DNA from: Solitalea canadensis DSM 3403 | Lineage (GTDB): Bacteria > Bacteroidota > Bacteroidia > Sphingobacteriales > Sphingobacteriaceae | Reading direction: 5' to 3' | DNA: 64,000 bases | Assembly (NCBI RefSeq): GCF_000242635.2 | Contig: NC_017770.1 | Span: forward strand, 3,980,669-4,044,668 | Shown: positions 53,678 to 62,111 of the stretch, piece by piece | How positions within the stretch are numbered: the first letter of the stretch is position 1 | Layout: every line of letters begins with the position of its first letter | The notes under the pieces: model-generated | Seen by the model: only the letters and a program-made list of their open reading frames with translations | What the model was told of the DNA's origin: nothing | The model's database searches: none | Program-made: the position numbers and the translations under genes

Positions 53678-56600
53678 ATGTCATCACAATATAATCAACA
53701 ATTTCAACAGGCTCTTGAAAAATTAAACCAAAAACAACGAGAAGCTGTTGAAACCATCGACGGACCTGTATTAGTTGTTGCAGGGCCGGGAACAGGAAAA
53801 ACCCAAATATTAGCCGCACGTATAGGTAAAATTTTGAAGGATACAGATACGGATGCTCGTAATATTTTGTGTTTAACGTTTACCGATGCCGGTGCGATTA
53901 ACATGCGCAAGCGTTTGGTTGATTTTATTGGCCCCGATGCCTACCGGGTGAATATTTACACCTTCCACTCATTTTGTAATGAAGTAATCCAGGAGAATCT
54001 TGAATATTTCGGAAAAATTAATCTGGACCCGATTTCTGATTTAGAAGAAGCTGAATTACTAAAAGAACTAATTGACGAATTTCTAAAAGACAGTCCGTTA
54101 AAAAGATATACCGGCGAGGTTTATTTTGAACGTGACCGCTTACGAAATCTCTTTGCGTTAATAAAAAAGGAGGGCTGGAAAACAGACTTTATCAATGAAC
54201 GCATTGATGAATATATAACAGACTTACCTCTCCGTGATGAGTTTATGTATAAACGTAAACATAAGCATCATAATCCGGGAGATCTCAAAGAAGATAAAAT
54301 AGCCGAAGAGATCCATAAAATGGAGATTTTCAGAGCGGCTGTGCAAGAGTATCCAAAATATCAGGCAAAAATGCGCTCACGAAATCGCTATGATTTTGAT
54401 GATATGATTGTTTGGGTATTAGAGGCGTTTAATAACGATAGCAATCTGTTAGCACGGTATCAAGAACAGTTTCAGTATTTACTTGTGGACGAATATCAGG
54501 ATACTAGTGGTGCTCAAAATGAACTGATTCAATTATTGATTGCTGACCGTGAAAAACCTGATATTTTTGTTGTTGGAGACGACGACCAATCTATTTTCAG
54601 GTTTCAGGGAGCGAATATGAGCAATATCCTTGATTTTGCTTACGCTTATCAGAGTGACCTTAAAACAATTGTTTTAACCGAGAATTATCGGTCTACACAA
54701 GCTATTCTGAATGCTTCACGGCAATTGATCAATAATAATATTGAACGACTAACCAAAGCCCTTAATCTGGATAAAAACCTGAATTCGTCTAACCCAGCAA
54801 TTTCAGAGCTAACGGTATTACCTCAAATTATTGAATATAGCAATACAGACCATGAGACGGTGGGTGTTGCCGATTCTATTATTGAATTGTTGGATGACGG
54901 AGTTCCTGCGGAAGAAATTGCTATTATTTACCGCAACCATAGTCAGGTAGAGGAATTGGCAAAATACCTCGCTTCTAAAGGTATCCCGATTAATACAAAG
55001 CGGAAGATTAACATACTTACTTTGCCATTTGTCGAAAATATCATTAATATTTTGCGTTACCTGGCAATGGAGACTGATACGCCATATAGTGGTGATGAAC
55101 TGCTTTTTGAGATCATGCATTATGATTTCTTTAAAATACCGCCTATTGAAACAGCTAAAATTAGTGTGGAGGTTTTCCAAAAGAACTATACCTATAACAG
55201 CAAAGAGAGTGAAATAGCATTTGGTAAATCTTCCATCCGTCGCTGGATTGCCGATATGGCTAATCCTAAAAAATTGACCTTATTTGATCAATATACAGCA
55301 GTTGAAATTAAAGAGCTAAGTAACAACCTTGAGCTCTGGATAAAAGAGTCGCAGAATTTAACACTACAAGAGCTTTTTGAAAAGATCATTCTTCGTGCAG
55401 GAATTTTAAAATACATTATGCATTCCACTGAGCGAAACTGGTATATGGAAGTTTTAACCAGTTTGTTCGATTTCATGAAGGAAGAAAACCGCAAGAAAAC
55501 AGACCTCACTCTTCAGCAGTTTGTGGACACAATTGATTTAATGAACCTGAACAATATTGCCATTGATCTGAATAAAACACTATTCGCTGAAAAAGGAGTA
55601 AACTTTATGACTGCCCACGGAGCCAAAGGATTAGAGTTTGAGTACGTTTTTGTGATGGGTTGTACGAAAAAGATTTGGGATACCGGTAAAAAGAATGGAG
55701 GAACTAAAAATTACAAATACCCCGATACACTGACGCTAAAAGTGGCTGAAGGTTCTGAGTTGGAAGAATCACGTCGATTATTCTACGTAGCCTTAACCCG
55801 TTCTAAACACTCTTTATTTGTTTCCTATCCTGCTGAAGATAAGAATGGAAAAGAACAAGAGCATTCACAGTTTATTTATGAAATGCGCCAAGAGTCATCC
55901 TTGAGCATTGATCGTAAGCAAATAAACGATGATACTATGTTTGATTTCATTGCAGCTCAATTCAGTAGCGATAATAAACCAAACATTCAGTTAATTGATA
56001 AAAACTACCTCGATCAGTTATTACAAAAATATACACTAAGTGTTACCCACTTAAGCAGTTATCTAGATTGTCCGTTGCGGTTTTATTTCCAAAATCTTAT
56101 ACGTGTTCCCGCAGGCAAGAGTCCAAGTGCCACATTTGGTTTGGCCATTCACTGGGCACTAAACAGGTTATATTTACGCATGCATGAAAACAATCAATTC
56201 CCTGATGAAAACTATCTCTTTGAACAGTTTGAGTGGTTCATGAAGCGAAACCGCGAATCGTTTACCAAGGATCAGTTTAAATTACGAATGGAGTACGGTC
56301 AACGGATCATTACTCCGTATTATCTTAAATATGTAACTACTTGGAATAAAGTGGCAGTTACCGAAAGAAGCATTAAAAATGTGATCATTAATGATGTTCC
56401 TATCAAAGGTAACCTAGATAAAATCGAGTTTCAAGGAAAACAGGCAAACGTTGTCGATTACAAGACCGGAAAATATAAAAATGCTAAAGATAAATTTAAG
56501 CGACCTGACGAGAAGCATCCTACTGGTGGCGATTATTGGCGCCAAGCTGTTTTCTATAAGATATTGGTAGACAATGACAAAAGCAATGATTGGGAAGTGG

Positions 56601-56839
56601 TAAGCACCGAATTCGATTTTGTTGAACCGGTTAATGACAATGAATATCACAAAGAAAAAGTAATAATAACTCCTGAAGATATTGAAATTGTAAAAGAGCA
56701 GATCTCCAGCACCTACTCTAAGATCATGAACTATGAGTTTTCACAAGGCTGCGGAAAAGAAGATTGCCACTGGTGTAATTTTGTTCGAAGCAATTTTGAG
56801 CAGCAAGATATTTTAATAGCTGAAGAAGAGAAGGAATAG
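53678..56839 (+). CDS. UvrD-type helicase fused to PD-(D/E)XK nuclease with Fe-S staple
   Basis: A 1053-residue superfamily 1A helicase-nuclease. Walker A is VVAGPGTGKTQILAARI near residue 30; motif II is LLVDEYQDTS; later motifs include VVGDDDQSIFRFQGA and VFMGCTKKIW with FYVALTRSK. The C-terminal nuclease has GNLDKIEF and VVDYKTGK as the metal-binding D...DxK. Cysteine 798 (LDCPLRFYF) with 1025, 1030 and 1033 (CGKEDCHWC) has the layout of the [4Fe-4S] staple of AddB-type nucleases. It would process broken DNA ends. No partner subunit gene is next to it. Confidence 0.9.
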   Translation: MSSQYNQQFQQALEKLNQKQREAVETIDGPVLVVAGPGTGKTQILAARIGKILKDTDTDARNILCLTFTDAGAINMRKRLVDFIGPDAYRVNIYTFHSFCNEVIQENLEYFGKINLDPISDLEEAELLKELIDEFLKDSPLKRYTGEVYFERDRLRNLFALIKKEGWKTDFINERIDEYITDLPLRDEFMYKRKHKHHNPGDLKEDKIAEEIHKMEIFRAAVQEYPKYQAKMRSRNRYDFDDMIVWVLEAFNNDSNLLARYQEQFQYLLVDEYQDTSGAQNELIQLLIADREKPDIFVVGDDDQSIFRFQGANMSNILDFAYAYQSDLKTIVLTENYRSTQAILNASRQLINNNIERLTKALNLDKNLNSSNPAISELTVLPQIIEYSNTDHETVGVADSIIELLDDGVPAEEIAIIYRNHSQVEELAKYLASKGIPINTKRKINILTLPFVENIINILRYLAMETDTPYSGDELLFEIMHYDFFKIPPIETAKISVEVFQKNYTYNSKESEIAFGKSSIRRWIADMANPKKLTLFDQYTAVEIKELSNNLELWIKESQNLTLQELFEKIILRAGILKYIMHSTERNWYMEVLTSLFDFMKEENRKKTDLTLQQFVDTIDLMNLNNIAIDLNKTLFAEKGVNFMTAHGAKGLEFEYVFVMGCTKKIWDTGKKNGGTKNYKYPDTLTLKVAEGSELEESRRLFYVALTRSKHSLFVSYPAEDKNGKEQEHSQFIYEMRQESSLSIDRKQINDDTMFDFIAAQFSSDNKPNIQLIDKNYLDQLLQKYTLSVTHLSSYLDCPLRFYFQNLIRVPAGKSPSATFGLAIHWALNRLYLRMHENNQFPDENYLFEQFEWFMKRNRESFTKDQFKLRMEYGQRIITPYYLKYVTTWNKVAVTERSIKNVIINDVPIKGNLDKIEFQGKQANVVDYKTGKYKNAKDKFKRPDEKHPTGGDYWRQAVFYKILVDNDKSNDWEVVSTEFDFVEPVNDNEYHKEKVIITPEDIEIVKEQISSTYSKIMNYEFSQGCGKEDCHWCNFVRSNFEQQDILIAEEEKE

Positions 56840-56852
56840 TTTTAACTTAGTA

Positions 56853-57053
56853 TTGATGAAATTTAAATTAGATAGAAGCCAGTTTCAGGCTTATAATTAT
56901 GCAGAATCGAAAAAACATTCTGTGTATTATAAGTATTTACCTTGGCAAGAACGCTTAAGAATTGCTTTTTACCTAAACAGTATTGCTTACAATTATCCAT
57001 TAAACAATCCACCACAAATGGATAAATCCGCCTTTACTATAAAAAAACGATAG
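56853..57053 (+). CDS. Small protein, likely partner of the following nucleotidyltransferase pseudogene
   Basis: A 66-residue protein beginning MKFKLDRSQFQAYNYAES and ending NNPPQMDKSAFTIKKR. In Bacteroidota such short basic proteins commonly lie directly upstream of a nucleotidyltransferase gene, an arrangement of the toxin-antitoxin kind. Here the downstream gene is decayed, so this frame may be a remnant. It starts 13 bases after the helicase stop. Nothing catalytic is visible. Confidence 0.55.
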   Translation: MMKFKLDRSQFQAYNYAESKKHSVYYKYLPWQERLRIAFYLNSIAYNYPLNNPPQMDKSAFTIKKR

Positions 57054-57430
57054 GTTGGGAAATATTTTCAATGATGACTTTAGAGAATTTATTCAATGCT
57101 TTACGAAAGCAGTGTTGAATATATTTTAGTTGGCGGTTATTCTGAAGCTGGTCAAAGCCTTTCAATTTCATATGCCTGTGTTTGATATGACATTGGAAAA
57201 TTACCTATATCATCCATCTTGGGATGTTTATTCATTTGGAATTCCTCCCGTTTCAATTGACATCATGACTAGTGTAAAAGGGTTGAATTTCGATGAATGC
57301 TTCAAATCATCGGTATTGTTTAAGGATGATGATCTTACGATAAGAACCATTAATATAAATCATTTATTAGCTGCGAAAAGAGCTTCATCGCCCCAAAGAT
57401 TTGCATGATATCGAAAATCTTGAAGATTAA
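57054..57430 (+). pseudogene. Decayed nucleotidyltransferase (AbiEii/DUF6036-like)
   Basis: Pieces of one protein lie in all three frames. NIFNDDFREFIQ is followed, after a frameshift, by EYILVGGYSE, the start of the nucleotidyltransferase G-G/S-x motif region. The catalytic part with the aspartates is deleted. Another frame continues from VKAFQFHMPVFDMTLENYLY to INHLLAAKRAS, and a last frameshift leads to PKDLHDIENLED and a stop at 57430. At least three frame disruptions and one deletion make it non-functional. Its conserved remnants show which protein it was. Confidence 0.75.
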
Positions 57431-57479
57431 GCAAATAAGTAAAATCGCTAAGAGATACTGTAAATTGCTTTGCATTTGA

Positions 57480-57487
57480 TATATTTG
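57480..57487 (+). promoter_or_regulatory. Bacteroidota -7 element (TATATTTG) for pdhB
   Basis: TATATTTG matches TAnnTTTG exactly and lies 52 bases before the pdhB start. The -33 element is weak. Confidence 0.5.
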
Positions 57488-57539
57488 CCACGCTTTAACT
57501 ACGACCATAAGGTTTAGGTTTAACAAACACACAAACATA

Positions 57540-58523
57540 ATGAGAGAAATACAATTCCGTGAAGCGCTTCGCGAAGCTATGAGCGAAGAAATGCGCAAAG
57601 ACGAGAACATATTTATTATGGGTGAAGAAGTAGCTGAATACAATGGCGCTTACAAAGTTAGCCAGGGTATGTTAGCCGAATTTGGCGCAAAACGCGTTAT
57701 TGACACCCCGATTTCTGAACTTGGCTTCGCCGGTATTGGTGTAGGAGCTGCAATGAACGGCTTGCGTCCGATCATCGAGTTCATGACTTTCAACTTTTCG
57801 TTAGTTGCTATTGACCAGGTTATCAATGCTGCTGCTAAAATGTACTCAATGAGTGGCGGTCAGTATTCTATCCCTATGGTTTTCCGTGGCCCAACAGGTA
57901 ATGCCGGACAATTAGGAGCTCAACACTCTCAAAACTTTGAAAACTGGTATGCAAACTGTCCAGGCTTAAAGGTTGTTGTACCTTCAAACCCTTATGATGC
58001 AAAAGGTTTATTAAAAAGCTCAATCTTAGATCCAGATCCGGTAATTTTCATGGAGTCGGAAGTAATGTACGGCGAAAAAGGTGAAGTTCCGGAAGAAGAA
58101 TATTACTTACCAATTGGCAAAGCTAACGTTGTTCGTCAAGGAACTGATGTTACTTTAGTTGGTTTTGGTAAAATTATGAAAGTTGCTATTGCTGCTGCTG
58201 CTGAACTTGAAAAAGAAGGTATAAGTGCAGAAGTAATCGACTTACGTAGTGTACGTCCGATCGATTATTTAACAGTAACTGAATCGGTAAGAAAAACTAA
58301 TCGTATGGTATTTGTTGAAGAATCTTGGCCTTTAGCTTCTATCTCGTCAGAGGTAGCATTTAAAGTGCAAAAAGATGCATTTGATTATTTAGATGCTCCG
58401 ATTCTTCGTGTTACAGGCGCAGATGTACCTCTTCCTTATGCCCCTACTTTAATTGCTGAGTATTTACCAAATCCAGCTAAAGTAGTAAAAGCGGTGAAAG
58501 AAGTTATGTACATTAAAAAATAA
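57540..58523 (+). CDS. pdhB: Pyruvate dehydrogenase E1 component, beta subunit
   Basis: The beta chain of the thiamine-diphosphate E1 enzyme, which decarboxylates pyruvate. MREIQFREALREAMSEEM, GEEVAEYNGAYKVSQGML, the cofactor-domain segment RVIDTPISELGFAGIGVGAA and the C-terminal transketolase domain (VEVIDLRSVRPID-like, here AEVIDLRSVRPIDYLT) identify it. At 327 residues it is full length. The alpha subunit is not in the window, so the genes are split. It is flanked on both sides by pseudogenes. Confidence 0.95.
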   Translation: MREIQFREALREAMSEEMRKDENIFIMGEEVAEYNGAYKVSQGMLAEFGAKRVIDTPISELGFAGIGVGAAMNGLRPIIEFMTFNFSLVAIDQVINAAAKMYSMSGGQYSIPMVFRGPTGNAGQLGAQHSQNFENWYANCPGLKVVVPSNPYDAKGLLKSSILDPDPVIFMESEVMYGEKGEVPEEEYYLPIGKANVVRQGTDVTLVGFGKIMKVAIAAAAELEKEGISAEVIDLRSVRPIDYLTVTESVRKTNRMVFVEESWPLASISSEVAFKVQKDAFDYLDAPILRVTGADVPLPYAPTLIAEYLPNPAKVVKAVKEVMYIKK

Positions 58524-58552
58524 GCACCCAATTTATCTATTTCCTTATAATG

Positions 58553-58583
58553 AACCTCAGTCCGAAAAAGACTGAGGTTTTTT
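58553..58583 (+). terminator. Terminator of pdhB
   Basis: AACCTCAGTC (58553-58562) pairs with GACTGAGGTT (58570-58579) and runs into six T residues. Confidence 0.93.
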
Positions 58584-58597
58584 ATTGACTATCTCAA

Positions 58598-59314
58598 CTA
58601 CTTCTTTAAGTTCCTTTTAGAAGTATTTTTTAAGATGTTGTTGCTATCCACCTTCAACTTTCGCTGAACTTTTTTAACATCTTCATCGGCAGGAAGATTC
58701 TCTGGTTTGATACCACGTCCTAATAACATTTGTCTTACTGCATTACTATTTTCTATATGCTCATTCTCAATAGGATTATGTTTCTTCAAATCTTTACTCT
58801 GAACATTTAAGCTTGTCATTTCTGCTGCTAAATCCTTGGCTTTAATACTAATTGTTGGTAAAAAATCAGCAATTGGTCTTTTTTCAGGAATGCCTAATTT
58901 ATTTTTCAGTTGTTGAGTTGATAAAAGAAAAAGAGGTCTTATCTCCTTTGAACGAATTATAGCAAAACCTTTTTCAATAAGTCTGAGCAAACGCTATCTC
59001 GGATTTACGGCTATCTCCATTTTGAGCAACTAAGTAACAAGCATAGCGTGTTAATGCAATGTCATTGACTAATTGTTGTGCACCTTTTCCTGCTTCTATC
59101 ACTTTCCTGACGTCAGGTAAGTGATCCTCTGCTGATCCTCCAACCTGCTTGCAAGCCTCTTTAGCTTTTTAAGATTACCTTTTCAAAGTTTTCCCATTTA
59201 CTATAACCCTAATAAGAATTGTAATTCTCTTGCGCTCCAGCATTCAACATCTTCTACTATTAGGGTAGCTTGCTCAAATCGATTAAATAATTGTTGAATT
59301 TCTTCATTTTTCAT
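58598..59314 (-). pseudogene. dinD: Decayed DNA-damage-inducible protein D
   Basis: A minus-strand gene related to E. coli DinD, broken by several frameshifts. Its start (ATG at 59314, MKNEEIQQLFNRFEQ) leads to ARELQFLLG, then in other frames KWENFEKVI, KAKEACKQVG, VIEAGKGAQQLVNDIALTRY, ACYLVAQNGDSRKSEI and FAQTY, as in the BRO-like N-terminal part. The C-terminal 130 residues (58598-58990; AKDLAAEMTSLNVQSK, NSNAVRQMLLGRGI, PENLPADEDVKKVQ) are still open. DinD binds RecA filaments in E. coli; this copy cannot produce a whole protein. Confidence 0.8.
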
Positions 59315-59345
59315 AGCTGCTAACGTTTATGTGATTTTTAACCAA

Positions 59346-59375
59346 AAACAGGTCACCTATAAAGGCAACCTGTTT
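59346..59375 (-). terminator. Terminator of the BamE-like gene
   Basis: AAACAGGT (59346-59353) pairs with ACCTGTTT (59368-59375), followed on the minus strand by T residues, 21 bases past the stop. Confidence 0.75.
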
Positions 59376-59396
59376 AATTTATTTTCTAATATTTGC

Positions 59397-59705
59397 TTAT
59401 TGATTGATATCTGCCGAATCGAGGCTATCATGGATGCCGTTTTTTAACGAGTCCATTTTACTGCTATCATCTAAAACCTGAACAACTGTATCGCTATTCA
59501 ACACAATCACTTTTCCGGCAGATGTATACTTCCACATCTCTACCATGATTAAATTGGTTTCTTTTTCGGGCTTACCTACCAATTTAATCACTTCACTTTT
59601 TGTCATTCCTTGTTTAACAGCAGAGAAGTCTTGCTTGTCAGCTGTTTTATTTGAGCAGGAAATAACAATGCTAGCTAATACCAACAGACCAAAAACTTTT
59701 TTCAT
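59397..59705 (-). CDS. BamE/SmpA-like small lipoprotein
   Basis: A 102-residue lipoprotein with the leader MKKVFGLLVLASIVISC. The mature part has the BamE-like core VKQGMTKSEVIKLVGKPEKE followed by MVEMWKYTSAGKVIVLNSDTVVQV, as in the SmpA/OmlA superfamily. The true BamE sits in the outer membrane assembly complex, but several unrelated lipoproteins share this fold, so that role is only a possibility. It lies 11 bases after the AsnC-family gene, and the two could be co-transcribed. Confidence 0.75.
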   Translation of the reverse strand: MKKVFGLLVLASIVISCSNKTADKQDFSAVKQGMTKSEVIKLVGKPEKETNLIMVEMWKYTSAGKVIVLNSDTVVQVLDDSSKMDSLKNGIHDSLDSADINQ

Positions 59706-59716
59706 TTATCATACAA

Positions 59717-60205
59717 TTACTTCTCGTTATCAAGCAAGGTGATCTGACGTTTTATACTTTCTTCCAACGAAATGAAAGTTTCTGTACGCTGAATACCTGA
59801 GATAACTTGAATCTTCTCATTTAATACTTCACGTAAATGTGCCGTATCACGACAGATAATTTTTGCGAACATACTGTACAAGCCAGTTGTATAATGCAAC
59901 TCCACGATCTCCTTTACTTCATGCAGGCGGTTAACCGCATCATGATATTGAGAACCTTTCTCAAGGAAAATCCCAAGGAACGCGCATACATCGAAGCCGA
60001 TACGCTGTGGATTAACAACAAGATTAGATCCTATTACAATACCCATTTCCTGGAGTTTTTTCATACGTACGTGTACGGTACCGCCAGAGATGATCAACTC
60101 TTTTGCAATATCGGTGTAAGGAATAGTAGCATCATTCATTAACATCGATAAGATTTGTAAATCGAGTTTATCAACTTGTAAAATTTGAAGCTTCTTTTCA
60201 AACAT
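59717..60205 (-). CDS. Lrp/AsnC family transcriptional regulator
   Basis: A 162-residue feast/famine regulator. The N-terminal winged helix-turn-helix (about 12-60) reads LDLQILSMLMNDATIPYTDIAKELIISGGTV (in part), and the C-terminal RAM domain (about 75-150) has IVELHYTTGLYSMFAKIICRD. Such proteins respond to amino acids and often control transport or metabolism. The targets are not evident; the tRNA-like gene lies in the region upstream of it, on the other strand. Confidence 0.92.
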   Translation of the reverse strand: MFEKKLQILQVDKLDLQILSMLMNDATIPYTDIAKELIISGGTVHVRMKKLQEMGIVIGSNLVVNPQRIGFDVCAFLGIFLEKGSQYHDAVNRLHEVKEIVELHYTTGLYSMFAKIICRDTAHLREVLNEKIQVISGIQRTETFISLEESIKRQITLLDNEK

Positions 60206-60278
60206 AAATTTTTATTTTAATACCGAATCAGTTATTTATTTGTTAATATAATAATTTTTAAAGTTTTTTCATAAAAAA

Positions 60279-60310
60279 TTTGCAACAAATCACACTTCCT
60301 TCTATATTTG
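60279..60310 (+). promoter_or_regulatory. Strong promoter of the tRNA-like gene
   Basis: TTTG (60279-60282), a 20-base spacer and TATATTTG (60303-60310) match the phylum's housekeeping -33/-7 consensus completely. The tRNA-like gene begins about 50 bases after the expected start of transcription. Confidence 0.75.
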
Positions 60311-60365
60311 TATCAACAACAACGGCAAAGAAGTTGAAACTTTAACAGCCGAAGTTATTTAACAA

Positions 60366-60479
60366 TGTAGGGTGGTGAAATTGGCAGACACACCTCCTTG
60401 TCTCGGTGGCGGAGAGTCCGGAAAATCAAGCCTCGGCTTGGCTAACCGCTCCGTGAAGGTTCGACTCCTTCCCCTACAG
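60366..60479 (+). tRNA. Non-standard class II tRNA-like gene with giant variable arm
   Basis: A cloverleaf of 114 bases. The acceptor stem TGTAGGG/CCCTACA is perfect, and the T arm is GAAGG-TTCGACT-CCTTC. The D arm (GTG/CAC, loop containing GG) resembles tRNA-Leu. The anticodon stem CCTCC/GGTGG has a U·U mismatch; the loop TTGTCTC places GUC (60400-60402) at the anticodon, with an unusual pyrimidine at position 37. The variable arm (60410-60454) is about 45 bases with stems CGGAG/CTCCG, CGG/CCG and CAAGC/GCTTG. The discriminator is G. CCA is not encoded. Automatic tools may call it tRNA-Leu, Asp or nothing; its identity is open. Confidence 0.75.
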
Positions 60480-60489
60480 CAAACTTCAT

Positions 60490-60554
60490 AAGGTTTATTG
60501 ATTGGTACTAAAACAACCTGTCTCCCCGGCAGGGTTTTTAGTTTTATAAACCTT
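60490..60554. other. Long imperfect inverted repeat after the tRNA-like gene
   Basis: AAGGTTTAT (60490-60498) pairs with ATAAACCTT (60546-60554), and ACTAAAA (60507-60513) with TTTTAGT (60536-60542), closed by a further ACCTG/CAGGGT stem around a C-rich loop. It starts 11 bases after the tRNA-like gene. It could be a terminator, a 3' processing signal or a separate element. The DNA between 60555 and 60761 is AT-rich with no gene seen. Confidence 0.6.
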
Positions 60555-60761
60555 ATTGCAAATAATCTACTATTTTAGCAATTATTATTTTATTTCTGCA
60601 ACAAAAATTATCATTTTTTTAAAATAAAGCTCAAAAACTGCATCTATGTTAAAATTACAACGGTTTTTAAAAATCGTGTCATTTTGAATTATTGCTTCTT
60701 TCCTTTAACCATAAGTCACAAAAAGGAAAAATTAACATCAGAGGCTGATTTTCTAAAACAA

Positions 60762-60794
60762 ACAATCCGTTCAGCTTGTGACTGAACGGATTGT
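60762..60794 (-). terminator. Terminator of the amidohydrolase operon
   Basis: ACAATCCGTTCAG (60762-60774) pairs with CTGAACGGATTGT (60782-60794), 20 bases past the stop at 60814. Confidence 0.88.
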
Positions 60795-60813
60795 GTTTTC
60801 AAAAATTAGTTTA

Positions 60814-62106
60814 TTACTTAAGACTGTATTTATCAGCAAATTTTTGCATTAACTGTTTTTGCTTATTAGTCAGGTTGATTTTTCGACCTTGAATATAAGC
60901 TTCGTCAGTTACACTCTCTTTCATATCCAGCAAATCACCACTGGTAATAAGTAAATTAGCATCTTTTCCAACTTCTAAACTCCCAGTGCTTTTATCAATT
61001 CCTAAAATCCTTGCGGTATTTAATGTAACTGACGATAATGCTTTTTCTCTATCAACACCATAAGCTACGGTTGTTCCGGCCATAAATGGCAAATTACGCT
61101 GTTGCCAGAAGCCATCCATACTTAAACCATATAAAATTCCCGCTTCATCTAACTGCTTAGCGAGCTTATACGGTTGGTCTACATCATTATCTTCTCTCCC
61201 AGGCAGAGAATGTACTCGTTGCACCAATACTTGCACATCATTTTCTTTCAAAAATGACAACAAAAGGTAGGCGTCACTTGCTCCAACAATTACAGGCGAT
61301 ATACCATAAGACTTTGCAAAATTAGTTGCCGCTATGATTTCTTTGGCCGAATTAGCTGAAATAAATAATCTCTTTGATCCAGTGAACAATCCTCGCATCG
61401 ACTCAAATTTTGGATTCTTAACTGAATAAGATGCTACTTCTGCATAAGCTTTTGCCTGCTTGAAATAAGAGTTAAGCAACTGCAGATTCTTCTCCCTTTG
61501 TTCTTTCTGTTGCTCTGCCGGCGGTGCAAACGGACTATTAAAATTAGTCATCGACGGCCAGTTAAGATGCACTACATTATCGGCAGCATAGGCTGCATCT
61601 TCCCAGTTCCAGGCATCCAATTGTACAACAGAAGAGGTTCCACTAATTAAGCCTCCCTGAGGTACAACTTGGGCAAGTAAAACTCCGTTTGATCGTACCG
61701 TTGCAGGAACGTCAGAATCTGTATTATAAGAAACTAATGAACGCACGTTTGGATTAATATTGCCCACTTCTGCATCATCATTTGTGGAGCGAACGGCTTC
61801 TACTTCCACCAAACCAAGCGTAGTATTAGGTGCTATAATCCCAGGGTAAACGTGTTTTCCACCGGCATTAATTACCGTTGCATTAGTTAAGTCGAACTTT
61901 ACAGTAGTTGCATCAGCTACTATAGTCAGCTTTCCTTTATCGAACACAATCAGCGAATTATTGATAACTGTTCCATTGCCAATATGGGCAATTGCTCCCA
62001 TTATTGCCACGGGCTTGCTTTGGGCTGGTGCCGGAGTTGGCGTTTGGGCATTAACAACGCCAATAAGCGCTATCGATGATATTATTGATAGAAATACTTT
62101 TTTCAT
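60814..62106 (-). CDS. Exported amidohydrolase-like protein lacking the HxH metal motif
   Basis: A 430-residue protein with a signal peptide (MKKVFLSIISSIALIGVVNA). It has the amidohydrolase framework: VINAGGKHVYPGIIAPNTTLG at the start of the barrel and TARILGIDKSTGSLEVGKDANLLI at the end. Where active relatives have HxH after PGIID, this one has APNTT, so the binuclear metal site should be missing. The middle contains KRLFISANSAKEIIAATNFA. It lies 5 bases downstream of a paralogue with an intact HxH, suggesting a heteromeric pair. It is periplasmic. Confidence 0.85.
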   Translation of the reverse strand: MKKVFLSIISSIALIGVVNAQTPTPAPAQSKPVAIMGAIAHIGNGTVINNSLIVFDKGKLTIVADATTVKFDLTNATVINAGGKHVYPGIIAPNTTLGLVEVEAVRSTNDDAEVGNINPNVRSLVSYNTDSDVPATVRSNGVLLAQVVPQGGLISGTSSVVQLDAWNWEDAAYAADNVVHLNWPSMTNFNSPFAPPAEQQKEQREKNLQLLNSYFKQAKAYAEVASYSVKNPKFESMRGLFTGSKRLFISANSAKEIIAATNFAKSYGISPVIVGASDAYLLLSFLKENDVQVLVQRVHSLPGREDNDVDQPYKLAKQLDEAGILYGLSMDGFWQQRNLPFMAGTTVAYGVDREKALSSVTLNTARILGIDKSTGSLEVGKDANLLITSGDLLDMKESVTDEAYIQGRKINLTNKQKQLMQKFADKYSLK

Positions 62107-62111
62107 GTTAA

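Noticed and set aside
57130-57408. Intact 92-residue gene
   Set aside because: It is one piece of a longer protein whose other parts are in neighbouring frames, and it lacks the catalytic region.
58598-58990. Independent 130-residue gene
   Set aside because: The sequence matches only the C-terminal part of DinD, and the N-terminal part is readable upstream in broken frames.
60400-60402. Plain tRNA-Asp (GUC anticodon)
   Set aside because: The D arm, variable arm and acceptor stem are unlike bacterial tRNA-Asp, so the anticodon alone does not define it.
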